A DNA stretch of 64,000 bases from CAXBBB01 sp963793245. GTDB taxonomy: Bacteria > Bacteroidota > Rhodothermia > Rhodothermales > BA12. Below, piece after piece: positions 8,810 through 17,394 of the stretch; position 1 is the first letter of the stretch; every line of letters starts with the position of its first letter. Location of the stretch: positions 186,001-250,000 of the forward strand of contig CAWBZG010000003.1 in the NCBI GenBank assembly GCA_963793245.1, in the 5' to 3' direction. A program made the translations under genes and the position numbers. Under the pieces are notes generated by a model. The model ran no database searches and had not been told where the DNA came from. It saw only the letters and a list, made by a program, of their open reading frames with translations.

Positions 8810-11305
8810 TCAGCCGTTCATGACGACGAGGAATTCCTCGTTGCCACGCGTGCCGCGCATCTTGTCGAGCAGGAACGTCATCGCCCGAGCAGGCTCCATC
8901 TCGGAGAGGACTTTGCGCAGCACCCAGACGCGCTGCAAGGCGGCCTCGGGGATGAGCAGTTCCTCGCGGCGGGTGCCGCTCTTGACCAGGTGCATCGCGG
9001 GGAAGAGGCGGCGGTCGGCGAGTTCGCGGTCGAGGACCAACTCCATGTTGCCGGTACCTTTGAACTCCTCGAAGATGACTTCGTCCATCTTGCTGCCGGT
9101 CTCGATGAGCGCCGTGCCGATGATCGTCAGGCTTCCGCCTTCTTCGACGTTGCGAGCCGCTCCGAAGAACCGCTTGGGTCCGCGCAGCGCTCCGGCTTCG
9201 AGTCCGCCCGACATCGTCCGTCCCTTGTCCGGGGCCGTCGTGTTGTGGGCGCGTGCCAGACGCGTGATCGAGTCGAGCAGGATGACGACGTCGCGTCCGG
9301 CTTCGACCAGGCGCTTGGCCTTTTCGAGCACCATGTTGGCGACGATCACGTGGCGTTCCGGCTCCTGATCGAACGTCGATGCGACGACTTCGCCTCGTAC
9401 GTTGCGCTGCATGTCCGTCACTTCCTCAGGCCGCTCGTCGACGAGCAGGACCATCAGGTGGGCTTCGGGATGGTTCTGCGTGACGGCGTTCGCGATCTTC
9501 TGCAGGAGGACGGTTTTACCCGTCTTGGGCTGCGCTACGATCAATCCGCGCTGACCTTTTCCGATGGGCGAGAACAGGTCGAGGATGCGCGTCGCGTACT
9601 CTTTGTCGGTCGTTTCGAGTTTGAGTTGCTCCTGCGGATAGAGCGGCGTCAGGTACTCGAACTGCTTGCGCTCGCCGACTTCAGCGATGGGCGTTCCGTT
9701 GAGCGTGACGATTTCGGCGAGGCTGAAAAAGCGCTCACGCTCGCGCGGCGGACGCACCTTGCCTTCGATCGTATCGCCGAATTTCAACGCGTGGTCCTTG
9801 ATCACCTGCGGGCTGACGAAGATGTCGTCGGGCGAGGGCAGGTAGTTGTACTCGTGCGAGCGCATGAACCCGTAGCCGTCAGGCAACAGTTCGAGCACGC
9901 CGGTCCGTTCGAGGAGGGCGGGCGGAAGCTCGGCCGTCGGCTGGTAGGCTTTGACGTAATCGGGCGCGTCGGCCAACGCAGTCTGACGCTCGGCCTCAAA
10001 ACGCGCGCGCTGGGCGTCGGTCAGCTTGGCCGGATCGAGTCGCTCGTCGGTTGTCTCTTCCATCGCGGCGAATGCCTCGGGGGGCAGATCGCCTTTGTCG
10101 AAGCTGAAGCCCGACTGCTCGCTGACGACTTCGCGCAGCGCGTCCAAGCGGCGGCGGTCTTCGGCCTTGGCACGCTGGCGATCCTGCTGCGACGGTTGAC
10201 GGTTGGGATCCGACTGGCGACGCTCGCTTCCGCTGCTGCGATCGTTGCTGTTGCTCCGGTCGTTTCCGCTGTTGCGGTCGTCTCGGTCGTTGCGGTTGCG
10301 GCTCTTGCGCTTTTTGCGGCGGCTCGACCGGCTACTGCCGCCATCGGAGTTGTCGTCGCGGTTGGAGTCGTTGCTGTTGTTCGAGTCGCCGCCTCGATTC
10401 GAGCGGCTGCGGTTGTTGCCGTCGTTCGAATCGTCCGAGTTCTGATCGTCGCTCTTGTTGGAACGGCCCCGGCTGCTGCGGTTCGAGCGGTCGTTTCCGC
10501 TGTCGTCGTTCGAGTCCGAGTCGTCCTTGCCATCGCTCGTGCTCAGCGAACGGCTGCTGCGTGGCGAGCGGCTGTCACTTGACGCGTCATCGTCGCTCTT
10601 TCTCGAGCGGCGTCCGCGCGAGGAACGGTTGCTGTCGTCGTTGGAATCCGAAGAGTCGTCGCTCGAATCGTCTTTTCCACGCGAGCGGCCTCGGCTGCGC
10701 GACGACCGATCGGTGTTGTCGTCCTTGCTCTCGTCGTTGGATGAACTGCGCGAACGGTTGCTGTCCTGATTCGACGCGTCGTCGTCTTTGGACGGAGCGT
10801 CGTCCGATGCGTCGGCGCGCAGGTCGATCTTGACGAAGCGGCCCCTACGCTGGCGTTTGGCCGGTTCTGCTGGCGTGTCGTCCGCTTTTGTGTCGTCGCT
10901 CTTGGTGTTGGACGTGTCGGCAGTCGGTGTGTCGCGAGCCGTGTCCTTGTTACGAGGCGCGCGGCGGCGGGACGGCTTGGACGAGGTGTCCCCGCTAGCA
11001 CGGGGCAGGCTGTCCGATTTGGAGTCGCTCGAGTCGTCTTTCGAGTTGGCGTTGTCGTCGCCCTTCGAATCGTCGTCCGACTTCTTGCGGCGACGCGTCG
11101 ATGTCTTGCGACCGCTTGACTGGCTGCGTCCGCTGCTACGGCTCGATCCGCGCTTGTTGCCTTCGGCTTCGCGTTCGGCTTGGGCTTCGAGAAGGGCGTA
11201 GACGAGGTCTTGCTTTTTCAAGCCGCTCGTGCCTTGGAGGTCGATCTCTTTGGCCATGCTGCGCAGTTCGGCGACGGTTTTCGCCTCCAGCTCGGTGATT
11301 TTCAT
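8810..11305 (-). CDS. rho: Transcription termination factor Rho with long disordered insert
   Basis: An 831-aa Rho; the usual length is about 420. Residues 1-45 are the Rho N-terminal helical domain (MKITELEAKTVAELRSMA). Residues ~46-385 are a low-complexity linker of Ser, Asp, Arg, Asn and Lys with no hydrophobic core. The conserved body follows: the RNA-binding cold-shock-like domain (GVLELLPDGYGFMRS...YLPSPDDIFVSP), the Walker A KTGKT within GLIVAQPKTGKTVLL, Walker B VVILLDSITRLARA, and the GALRGPKRFFGAARN and GTGNMELVLDR blocks. It is a hexameric RNA-dependent ATPase that ends transcription. Large inserts at this position are known in Bacteroidota Rho and in at least one case drive condensate formation; whether this one does is inference. 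Confidence 0.97.
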   Translation of the reverse strand: MKITELEAKTVAELRSMAKEIDLQGTSGLKKQDLVYALLEAQAEREAEGNKRGSSRSSGRSQSSGRKTSTRRRKKSDDDSKGDDNANSKDDSSDSKSDSLPRASGDTSSKPSRRRAPRNKDTARDTPTADTSNTKSDDTKADDTPAEPAKRQRRGRFVKIDLRADASDDAPSKDDDASNQDSNRSRSSSNDESKDDNTDRSSRSRGRSRGKDDSSDDSSDSNDDSNRSSRGRRSRKSDDDASSDSRSPRSSRSLSTSDGKDDSDSNDDSGNDRSNRSSRGRSNKSDDQNSDDSNDGNNRSRSNRGGDSNNSNDSNRDDNSDGGSSRSSRRKKRKSRNRNDRDDRNSGNDRSNSNDRSSGSERRQSDPNRQPSQQDRQRAKAEDRRRLDALREVVSEQSGFSFDKGDLPPEAFAAMEETTDERLDPAKLTDAQRARFEAERQTALADAPDYVKAYQPTAELPPALLERTGVLELLPDGYGFMRSHEYNYLPSPDDIFVSPQVIKDHALKFGDTIEGKVRPPRERERFFSLAEIVTLNGTPIAEVGERKQFEYLTPLYPQEQLKLETTDKEYATRILDLFSPIGKGQRGLIVAQPKTGKTVLLQKIANAVTQNHPEAHLMVLLVDERPEEVTDMQRNVRGEVVASTFDQEPERHVIVANMVLEKAKRLVEAGRDVVILLDSITRLARAHNTTAPDKGRTMSGGLEAGALRGPKRFFGAARNVEEGGSLTIIGTALIETGSKMDEVIFEEFKGTGNMELVLDRELADRRLFPAMHLVKSGTRREELLIPEAALQRVWVLRKVLSEMEPARAMTFLLDKMRGTRGNEEFLVVMNG

Positions 11306-11551
11306 AGACTGAAAATGGTAGGGGGAGTGCCCGGTCCCTGCGACCGGAAATTGGTGAGCGCCACACCGTGCGGCGAATCCTGGGCGGCGCGAGCCGAGTC
11401 GCCGAGAGCGTGCGCTCTGTCGGGGCGAGGTCGGGCGACCAAGGAGGTCGGCGCCGTGTCTGCTACGCGTGTCGCCGGACGGCGGGTGCGGGAGCAGACG
11501 GTGTGAAAGGTAGCGAGGAAACGAGTGCGCTACGTCATTCGAGCACCTGCG

Positions 11552-12823
11552 TTACGTAAAATATTCGCGCGGAATCGCCGCGACCGTCACGTGCGACCCC
11601 GTCACGATGCACACGTCGTCAGGGTCGGCGGTGTGCTCAAAGTCGGACAGCGCGTCAGCGACAGTCAGCGTCGGTACGTCGCGCACGCCTGCGCCGCGCA
11701 GCAAGATGGCCAAGGCATCGGCATCAAACGCACGGTCGCCTTCCAGTCTAGCCGCGATGACGCGCGATCCGCTCTGAGCGAGCAGGCGTGCAACGGCCCC
11801 AGCATCCTTGTCGCCCATCATGCCGATGACGACCGTGCGAACAGCGCCTTTTGGTGGTGCGGTCTCGCGCAACACAGCCGAGATTCCGTCCGGGTTATGC
11901 GCGACGTCGGCGACGATGCGCGGTTGATCTCGGATCACGTCGAGCCGACCGCGCAGCCCTGTCAGACATACCACTTCGCGCAATCCACGACGTACGGAAG
12001 ACGGATCTAGCGCGCGCCCGGCTAATCTCTCGACTGCGCGCAAGGCGAGGGCTGCGTTGCCGACTTGGTGCAGTCCGTCCAACCCCAACAGCGCGTGCGG
12101 ATACTCGGCGTGCGGTGTCTCGAACGACACGCCTTCGCGCGACTGCCGCGCCGAAACCGCGTCGCGCACGTTTTCGAACTTGGCGTCTACAACGTGGGCC
12201 GATTGTGCCAGCGCGTCCAACACGTCGCCGCCGGTCGCATTCGTCAGCGCAGGGATTCCGGCTTTGAAGATGCCTGCCTTCTCCTTAGCGATGGACGCGC
12301 GCGTGTCGCCGAGCAAGTCGGTGTGATCCAGTCCGATCTCCGTGACGCACGTCACGACCGGCGTCACCACGTTCGTCGCATCGAGCCGCCCGCCCAGCCC
12401 GACCTCTATGACAGCAGCGTCGACTTGCTCTTCGGCGAAGTAGAGCAGCGCCAAAGTCGTCGTCGCTTCGAAGAACGAGACGCCGATCCGCTCAAACGTC
12501 GGCATCCAGCGCGCGACGGCCTGGTCCAGCCACGCGTCCGATACCTCGCGTCCGTCGATCCGCATCCGCTCGTGGACTCGCCACAAGTGCGGAGACGTGT
12601 GCAGCCCGACGCGCAAGCCGTGCGCCTGTAACAGCGCCGACGCAAACGCGCACGTCGACCCTTTGCCGTTCGTCCCGGCGACGTGGACGATGCTCAGGCC
12701 GTCGTGCGGATCGCCCATTTCGGCCAGCAGCGCGCGCATCCGGTCGAGTCCAGGTTTGTAGCCCGCATCGGCGACGCCTGCGAAGCGCGGGAGCGTGAGC
12801 AGCGTGTGTTCGGCCCCACTCAT
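11552..12823 (-). CDS. folC: Folylpolyglutamate/dihydrofolate synthase
   Basis: A 423-aa Mur-ligase-type enzyme that adds glutamate to folates (and in many bacteria also to dihydropteroate). It shows the P-loop VHVAGTNGKGST, the FolC segment FTSPH-like GLHTSPHLWRVHERMRIDG, and VTEIGLDHTDLLGDT with the metal/ATP-binding residues. The ATG at 12823 overlaps the stop of the ankyrin gene as ATGA, so translation is probably coupled. As assembled, the frame is open back to 13519 because a +1 shift in the ankyrin gene joins the two; the apparent 655-aa fusion is unlikely to be the native protein. The 246 bp between its stop and rho hold no recognised feature. Confidence 0.92.
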   Translation of the reverse strand: MSGAEHTLLTLPRFAGVADAGYKPGLDRMRALLAEMGDPHDGLSIVHVAGTNGKGSTCAFASALLQAHGLRVGLHTSPHLWRVHERMRIDGREVSDAWLDQAVARWMPTFERIGVSFFEATTTLALLYFAEEQVDAAVIEVGLGGRLDATNVVTPVVTCVTEIGLDHTDLLGDTRASIAKEKAGIFKAGIPALTNATGGDVLDALAQSAHVVDAKFENVRDAVSARQSREGVSFETPHAEYPHALLGLDGLHQVGNAALALRAVERLAGRALDPSSVRRGLREVVCLTGLRGRLDVIRDQPRIVADVAHNPDGISAVLRETAPPKGAVRTVVIGMMGDKDAGAVARLLAQSGSRVIAARLEGDRAFDADALAILLRGAGVRDVPTLTVADALSDFEHTADPDDVCIVTGSHVTVAAIPREYFT

Positions 12824-13519
12824 CGCGTCGGCCACGCGTCCAGCGCGGTTTGGATCAGCGCGCGCATCTCCTCGCTCTCGGCGAGTTGGAGCGGTGTGCG
12901 GTCGTCGCCTGTCCGAATCGTCGGATCGGCGCCTGCCTCGAGCAGAAGGCGGACGACTTCCGAGATGGCCCTCTTCGACCGCCTCGTGAAGTGCCGTGTG
13001 CGCTTCTTCGTTCGTGCGTGCGACGTCGACCTCGGCACCTCGTGCCAGTAGCGCGCGAACCGCGTCCGGGTGGTCGTGCGTCGCGGCTTCGATCAGCGGC
13101 GTGTTGCCCGTCGAATCGCTCGCCGCGTTGGGATCGACACCGGATTCGAGAATCGTCAGCGCTAGCGCGAGCTGGCTGCGATGGAGGGACAGACGCAGCG
13201 CCTGGCCGGATTTCTCGGATCTGTTTGGCGATGCGCCAGCCGCTAGGAGCGTGCGCGCTACGTCGAAGTGATCGCCCTGAATCGCCAGCGTCAGAGCCGT
13301 ATGTCCGTCGCCGTCGGTTGCGTCGAGGTTAGCGCCGTGCGCGATCAGCGTGTCGGCGACGGCCATGTGTCCGGCTTGTGCCGCTTGGTGTAGAAGCGTC
13401 CGGTTGATCGTATAGTTGGGATCGCCGCCCTGCTCGATGAGGACCGAGATGACATCGGCCCGGCCTTGCGCTGCTGCTTCCGGCAGGGTCCAGTCGCGCT
13501 CGCCATCCGTCTCCAGCAT
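12820..13519 (-). pseudogene. Ankyrin-repeat protein, single frameshift
   Basis: About five ankyrin repeats are visible from the ATG at 13519: TLPEAAAQGRADVISVLI, TLLHQAAQAGHMAVADTLI, TALTLAIQGDHFDVARTLL, TPLIEAATHDHPDAVRALL and TALHEAVEEGHL. At about 12965 the frame shifts by one base (an extra G after CATCTC), and the sixth repeat continues in another frame as EVVRLLLEAGADPTIRTGDDRTPLQLAESEEM, ending at 12820 with a stop that overlaps the folC start. The protein lacks a signal peptide; ankyrins bind other proteins and the partner is unknown. The first ~190 nt overlap the end of the DUF3667 frame, so the true start, or a fusion with that membrane protein, is open. Confidence 0.8.
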
Positions 13520-14345
13520 CGCGAACCATGAACCCGAGCATGACGACGCCTTGGAATAGGTAGTGGCAGGTGAAGCCCAGACCTACGCTCAGCGCTGCAA
13601 GCGCGACGGCTCCCCACGTGCGGAAGAGCTGATAGGCCGCGACGCAGACCAGCACGAAGAGCAGACCGATGTCGATTGCCGGTTCGATATTCATGTGCCG
13701 CAGCGCGTCAGGCCACACGAGGTAGAGCAGTTCAGCGAGCGACCCGATCACGGTCACTTGTCCGTAGCAGAACAGCCCAAAGACCAAGCCCTCGGCCACC
13801 CGCACTTTCCGCCCCATGAACAACCGCAAGAAGAGCGCGATGAACAGACAAACGACGACCGACAGATAGGTGCCATTCTCTGCTCCCCACAGGACAAAAG
13901 CGCGAATCACCTCTTCCATCGAACGCGAGGTAGAGCCAGCCGACAGCGCGCCCGCTCCGATCTGCTCGACGATTCGGTTCTGGAAGTCCGTCAGTGCGTG
14001 TACGATCAGGTTGAAAGCCGTCGCCATGACCACGAAGCCCAGCGGGTTGACGTAGCGTTTGCGCTCGCCGCGCAGGTACCGCCCGATCACGTGCCCCGGC
14101 TTGAACATCATGTGCCGTAGCGTGAGCAATAGGCCGTGTTCGAGGTGGAGGAAGCGTCGCCGAAACTCGCCCCACAGCGCTTTGAACGTCAGCCGGTTAC
14201 CGTCGAGCGCGTGCTGGCCGCAGATGCCGCAGTACGGACCGTGCATCGGCGCGTCGCAGTTGGCGCAGGTGGTCGAGTCATCCGCCCCTTCTGTGGCGAG
14301 CGGTAACACCGAAACCGGAGCAGCGGATGGTGGAAGGCTCGGCAT
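13329..14345 (-). CDS. DUF3667 zinc-ribbon membrane protein
   Basis: A 338-aa protein with an N-terminal zinc ribbon (CANCDAPMHGPYCGICGQH, four Cys in CxxC...CxxC) followed by a DUF3667-type segment (LTFKALWGEFRRRFLHLEHGLLLTLRHM, PGHVIGRYLRGERKRYVNP) and four to five membrane spans. This architecture is common in Bacteroidota; its function is unknown. The last ~65 residues (GDGWRARLDPAGSSS...) are Arg/Ser/Pro-rich and read through the ankyrin gene in another frame, which is not a natural protein end. Either a frameshift has removed the true stop or membrane domain and ankyrin repeats once formed one protein. Confidence 0.75.
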   Translation of the reverse strand: MPSLPPSAAPVSVLPLATEGADDSTTCANCDAPMHGPYCGICGQHALDGNRLTFKALWGEFRRRFLHLEHGLLLTLRHMMFKPGHVIGRYLRGERKRYVNPLGFVVMATAFNLIVHALTDFQNRIVEQIGAGALSAGSTSRSMEEVIRAFVLWGAENGTYLSVVVCLFIALFLRLFMGRKVRVAEGLVFGLFCYGQVTVIGSLAELLYLVWPDALRHMNIEPAIDIGLLFVLVCVAAYQLFRTWGAVALAALSVGLGFTCHYLFQGVVMLGFMVRDAGDGWRARLDPAGSSSARPGRCHLGPHRAGRRSQLYDQPDASTPSGTSRTHGRRRHADRARR

Positions 14346-14758
14346 CGTGCGGGATTGGGACTTCGGTGCAGGATACCGATGCTGGCCTGATTGGGCAAGA
14401 TCCTGGAGGCGAAGGTGGTGAGGTGCGTTCGAGTCTCTCGTCGCAGCATGCTGCGACGCTACGGGGTTCGCCGCTGGCTCCCCACCCCTCCTTCCTGCAT
14501 AGGCGGGAATCTACACCTGCTGCTGCGACTGGCCCCGCTCTCCATCATGATGCCAATGTCGACCGGCTACGCTGAGCTGTTCGTTTTAGTCAGGCCCTCG
14601 CGTCTGCGAGGGTGACGCTGCTAGGTGGTTGGAGTTGCGATTGCGTGCAGTGCCGCGTCTTTACGGCGGGAGACTCAACCGCAAAACCCCGCCAAGTCGC
14701 GATGACCTGACGGGGTTGAGTCGTGACGGGGCGAAGCCCATCAGCGGGTCGAAGACCC
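14346..14758. other. Intergenic region with the ndk terminator
   Basis: A 413-bp gap between ndk and the DUF3667 gene. The ndk terminator hairpin lies at 14685-14717. The rest (14346-14670) shows no coding signal: the short ORFs are Arg/Ser-rich and resemble no protein. I checked a TTCGAGTC stretch near 14430 for a tRNA T-arm and found no matching acceptor or anticodon arm. Confidence 0.5.
14685..14717 (-). terminator. Intrinsic terminator hairpin after ndk
   Basis: AACCCCG (14685-14691) pairs with CGGGGTT (14711-14717); the stem continues with two mismatches through CA/TG and GTC/GAC to a GCGAT loop. On the minus strand it is followed by TTTTGCGG. The upper stem AAGTC...GACCT matches the upper stem of the rho terminator. 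Confidence 0.7.
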
Positions 14759-15181
14759 TCAGCCGTTGGCGACGATTTCGTGCTCGGCGAAGAAGTAGTT
14801 GGCTTCGATCTTACCGTTCTCTGCGCTGTCCGAACCGTGGGCGGCGTTGCGGCCCAGGCTCTCGGCGAACTGCTTGCGGATCGTGCCTTCGGCAGCGTCT
14901 GCGGGGTTGGTCGCGCCGATCACTTCGCGCCACTTGGCGACGGCGTCGTCGCGCTCCAAGACGAGGGGGACACAGGCGCCGCTCGACATGAACTCGACGA
15001 GTTCTCCGAAGAACGGGCGCTCGCGGTGGACGGCGTAGAAGCCGCCTGCTTCCGCTTCGGTCAGGCGGACGAGTTTCATCGCGCGGACGGCGAAGCCCTC
15101 TTTGAGGATGCGGTCGAGGATGGCTCCGGCGTGTCCGTTGGCGACGGCGTCGGGCTTAATGATGGCGAGGGTGCGTTCCAT
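14759..15181 (-). CDS. ndk: Nucleoside diphosphate kinase
   Basis: A 140-aa NDK that transfers the gamma-phosphate between nucleoside triphosphates and diphosphates through a phosphohistidine. The start MERTLAIIKPDAVANG is canonical, and the active-site block NAAHGSDS holds the catalytic His115. The C-terminus FFAEHEIV is also typical. An upstream ATG at 15199 would add six residues (MNSLSD) that do not fit the family. It follows the DUF4097 gene in the same direction after 91 bp and ends in a clear terminator. Confidence 0.96.
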   Translation of the reverse strand: MERTLAIIKPDAVANGHAGAILDRILKEGFAVRAMKLVRLTEAEAGGFYAVHRERPFFGELVEFMSSGACVPLVLERDDAVAKWREVIGATNPADAAEGTIRKQFAESLGRNAAHGSDSAENGKIEANYFFAEHEIVANG

Positions 15182-15272
15182 GTCGGAAAGAGAGTTCAAG
15201 TGTGAACCGTCAACCTACGAATCGCCCTGCCCACGCCGCACGTGCGCTTTCTGCAAACGACGCGCCGCGTGT

Positions 15273-16085
15273 CTATCGAACTGTGTCGATGTGGAGCGTG
15301 CCTTTGTACGTCTCAAATGCGACTGTCGGCCCGCCGCTTCCCATGCGTCCTCGTGCGACGCCGTCGCGCACGCTGATGGGAAGCTCGGTGTCGAGGTTGC
15401 CTTTGCGCCCCAAGTCGGCGTCGAGCGCGAAGCCTGCGCCGTAGGGCACGATTAGCCGAACAGCGCCTTTGTACGTGTCGACGGTGACGCTGCCGGACAG
15501 GGCGGCAAACGCGATCTCTACGTCGCCTTTGTACGTGTCGACTCGTGCACCACCGCGTACGGCTCGCACGCGTGCCGTCCCTTTGTAGGTGTCGATGTCG
15601 ACATCGTTGGCGCCGTCGACCGAGATGCTGCCTTTGTAGCTCTCGACCTTCACGTCGGCCTGCATCCCAACAATCGTGATCTCGCTCTTGTAGTCGTCGA
15701 CGTTCAGTTTGGCGCCGCGCGGCATCCGAATCGTGTAGTGGACGAAGGGCAGGCTGACGCTGTTGCTCATCGTGATGCCCAGAAAGCGGCGGCGCGTGGA
15801 TTCCCGGACGCGCTCGTAATCCGACTCGATGGAGATGCGACTGTTCGACGTCTCGAACTTCACGTCGACCAACTCGACGGCATCTTGGTCATCGTCCGCC
15901 GTGATCCGCACGTCGATCTGGACTTCGTCGCGATCCCACGCCTCGACATCGACCGAGCCTTTGTACGTGTCGACGATGAGCGTACCGCCTGCGCGGAGTG
16001 GATGCTCGAACGCCATCGTTCGATCTTGCGCGAGAGCGGGCGCTGCGACGAACAGCAGGAAGGCGAGGGTGGAGAGCGTGCGCAT
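15273..16085 (-). CDS. Exported DUF4097-like repeat protein
   Basis: A 270-aa protein with a signal peptide (ends PALA-QD). The mature chain is a series of short strands marked by the recurring motif (V/I)(D/E)(T/S)YKG, seen at least six times (VDTYKGSVDVEAWD, VESYKGSISVDGAN, IDTYKGTARVRAVR, VDTYKGDVEIAFAA and similar). This matches DUF4097-type proteins, predicted beta-helical adhesin-like folds. The unusual 'TYKG' turn recurs right to the C-terminal end. Function unknown; probably periplasmic or surface. The 52-aa membrane peptide gene lies just upstream in the same direction. Confidence 0.75.
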   Translation of the reverse strand: MRTLSTLAFLLFVAAPALAQDRTMAFEHPLRAGGTLIVDTYKGSVDVEAWDRDEVQIDVRITADDDQDAVELVDVKFETSNSRISIESDYERVRESTRRRFLGITMSNSVSLPFVHYTIRMPRGAKLNVDDYKSEITIVGMQADVKVESYKGSISVDGANDVDIDTYKGTARVRAVRGGARVDTYKGDVEIAFAALSGSVTVDTYKGAVRLIVPYGAGFALDADLGRKGNLDTELPISVRDGVARGRMGSGGPTVAFETYKGTLHIDTVR

Positions 16086-16139
16086 AGCGGTGCGGGTGTT
16101 GATGCAGCAGCCTACGGAGCGCCCGCTCTCCGGGTTACG

Positions 16140-16298
16140 CTATTCGCCGTCGCCGATCTGCACTTCGATGTCGGGACCTGAGTCGACTGCCGAGCCGCCA
16201 CCGCCGCCGACAAAGAACCAGACGCCGAGCGCGAGGACGGCGAGAACGAGGATGACGATGGCGACGGATGCCACGTTGCTAGAGCTTTCTTCGGCCAT
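16140..16298 (-). CDS. 52-aa single-span membrane peptide
   Basis: A 52-aa ORF reading MAEESSSNVASVAIVILV onward: a short acidic/Ser head, one clear membrane span (VASVAIVILVLAVLALGVWFF), a run of five glycines, and an acidic tail ending IEVQIGDGE before TAG. Codon use fits the neighbours and the hydrophobic span is uninterrupted. It lies between lipA (100 bp upstream) and the DUF4097 gene (54 bp downstream), all on the minus strand, so it may be part of that transcript. No family known to me. Confidence 0.6.
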   Translation of the reverse strand: MAEESSSNVASVAIVILVLAVLALGVWFFVGGGGGSAVDSGPDIEVQIGDGE

Positions 16299-16398
16299 GG
16301 GATGATGGGGCTAGAAAAGGAGAGAGGAACCCCATCAATGATGAGATTCCTCAAGCTCAGACAGGACGTCCGGGCAGATTGCAACCGTTTGGGTCGCG

Positions 16399-17394
16399 TC
16401 AGGCTTCGTAACCCGCCACGTGGCGCTCGGCGTGGTAGCTCGACCGGACGAGCGGGCCGCTCTCGACGTGGTCGATGCCCAGCGCTTCGCCTTGCTCCTT
16501 GTACCACGCGAACACGTCCGGGTGGACAAACTCCTCGACGGGCAGGTGCATCTTGGTCGGCTGCAGATACTGACCAATCGTCATTACGTCGACGCCGTGG
16601 GCCGCAAAATCGCGCATCAGGTCGACGACTTCTTCTTTGCTCTCGCCCAACCCGACCATGATTCCGCTCTTGGTGCGCAGGCCCTGATCTTTGGCGAGCT
16701 TGAGCACGTCCAGCGAGCGCTGATAGTCGGCTTGGGGACGGACGCGGCGGTAGAGGCGCGGGATGGTCTCGACGTTGTGGTTGAACAGGTCGGGGCGCGC
16801 GTCGAGGACGAGGTTGAGGGCGCCTTCCATGATGCCTCGGAAGTCAGGCACGAGCACTTCGATGGTGCAACCCGGCTGCGCCTCGCGGACCAAACGGATC
16901 GTTTCGGCGAAGATCGGAGCGCCGCCGTCCTTGCGCTCGTCGCGGTTAACACTCGTCACGACGACGTGGCGCAGGTCCATCAGCTTGGCAGCTTCGGCGA
17001 CGCGGCGCGGTTCGTCCCAGTCGAGTCCGGTGTCGGGACGGCCCGTCATCACGGCGCAGAAGCCGCAGCTGCGCGTACAGACGTTGCCCAAAATCATGAA
17101 CGTCGCCGTGCCTGCGCTCCAGCACTCGCCCATGTTCGGGCAACGCGCGCTCTGGCATACGGTGTGCAGGTCGTACTTCTCAATCGTGTCGAGCACGCTC
17201 TTGTACGTCTCGCCGTACGGCAACCGGACGCGCAGCCAGTCGGGACGCTTACCGCGCGCATTCGATGGCGGCGCCTCTACGACGGGAAGCGAGAGAAAGC
17301 CGTCGCCCCCTGCTTCAGCCTCAGGCACAAGCGCTTCCTTGGGCGCCTTTTTGAGTTGAATCTGTCCAGGGAGAGTTGGTGTGTTCGTCGGCAC
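16399..17394 (-). CDS. lipA: Lipoyl synthase
   Basis: A 331-aa radical-SAM enzyme that inserts two sulfurs into octanoyl chains on lipoyl-dependent proteins. The auxiliary cluster motif is CQSARCPNMGEC (CX4CX5C), and the radical-SAM cluster is CTRSCGFC (CX3CX2C). Other signatures are TSVNRDERKDGGA, FNHNVETIPRLY, KSGIMVGLGE, and the C-terminal RSSYHAER whose Ser ligates the auxiliary cluster. The first ~45 residues form a non-conserved Pro/Glu-rich leader, so the true start could lie a little downstream. The 164 bp upstream contain nothing I recognise. Confidence 0.96.
   Translation of the reverse strand: MPTNTPTLPGQIQLKKAPKEALVPEAEAGGDGFLSLPVVEAPPSNARGKRPDWLRVRLPYGETYKSVLDTIEKYDLHTVCQSARCPNMGECWSAGTATFMILGNVCTRSCGFCAVMTGRPDTGLDWDEPRRVAEAAKLMDLRHVVVTSVNRDERKDGGAPIFAETIRLVREAQPGCTIEVLVPDFRGIMEGALNLVLDARPDLFNHNVETIPRLYRRVRPQADYQRSLDVLKLAKDQGLRTKSGIMVGLGESKEEVVDLMRDFAAHGVDVMTIGQYLQPTKMHLPVEEFVHPDVFAWYKEQGEALGIDHVESGPLVRSSYHAERHVAGYEA

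Noticed and set aside
8990..10582. 530-aa open frame antisense to rho
   Set aside because: Shadow of the rho coding sequence; its Ala/Val-rich end merely mirrors the Ser/Asp/Arg linker codons.
10200..11170. Repetitive DNA in rho as a possible CRISPR or satellite array
   Set aside because: The repetition comes from a few recurring codons (Asp, Ser, Arg, Asn) without fixed spacing or spacers; it is coding.
11552..13519. Ankyrin-FolC fusion protein of 655 aa
   Set aside because: The join depends on a +1 shift inside the last ankyrin repeat; the natural ankyrin stop overlaps the folC ATG as ATGA in the other frame.
14421..14460. TTCGAGTC stretch as a tRNA T-arm
   Set aside because: No matching acceptor stem, D-arm or anticodon arm could be built around it.
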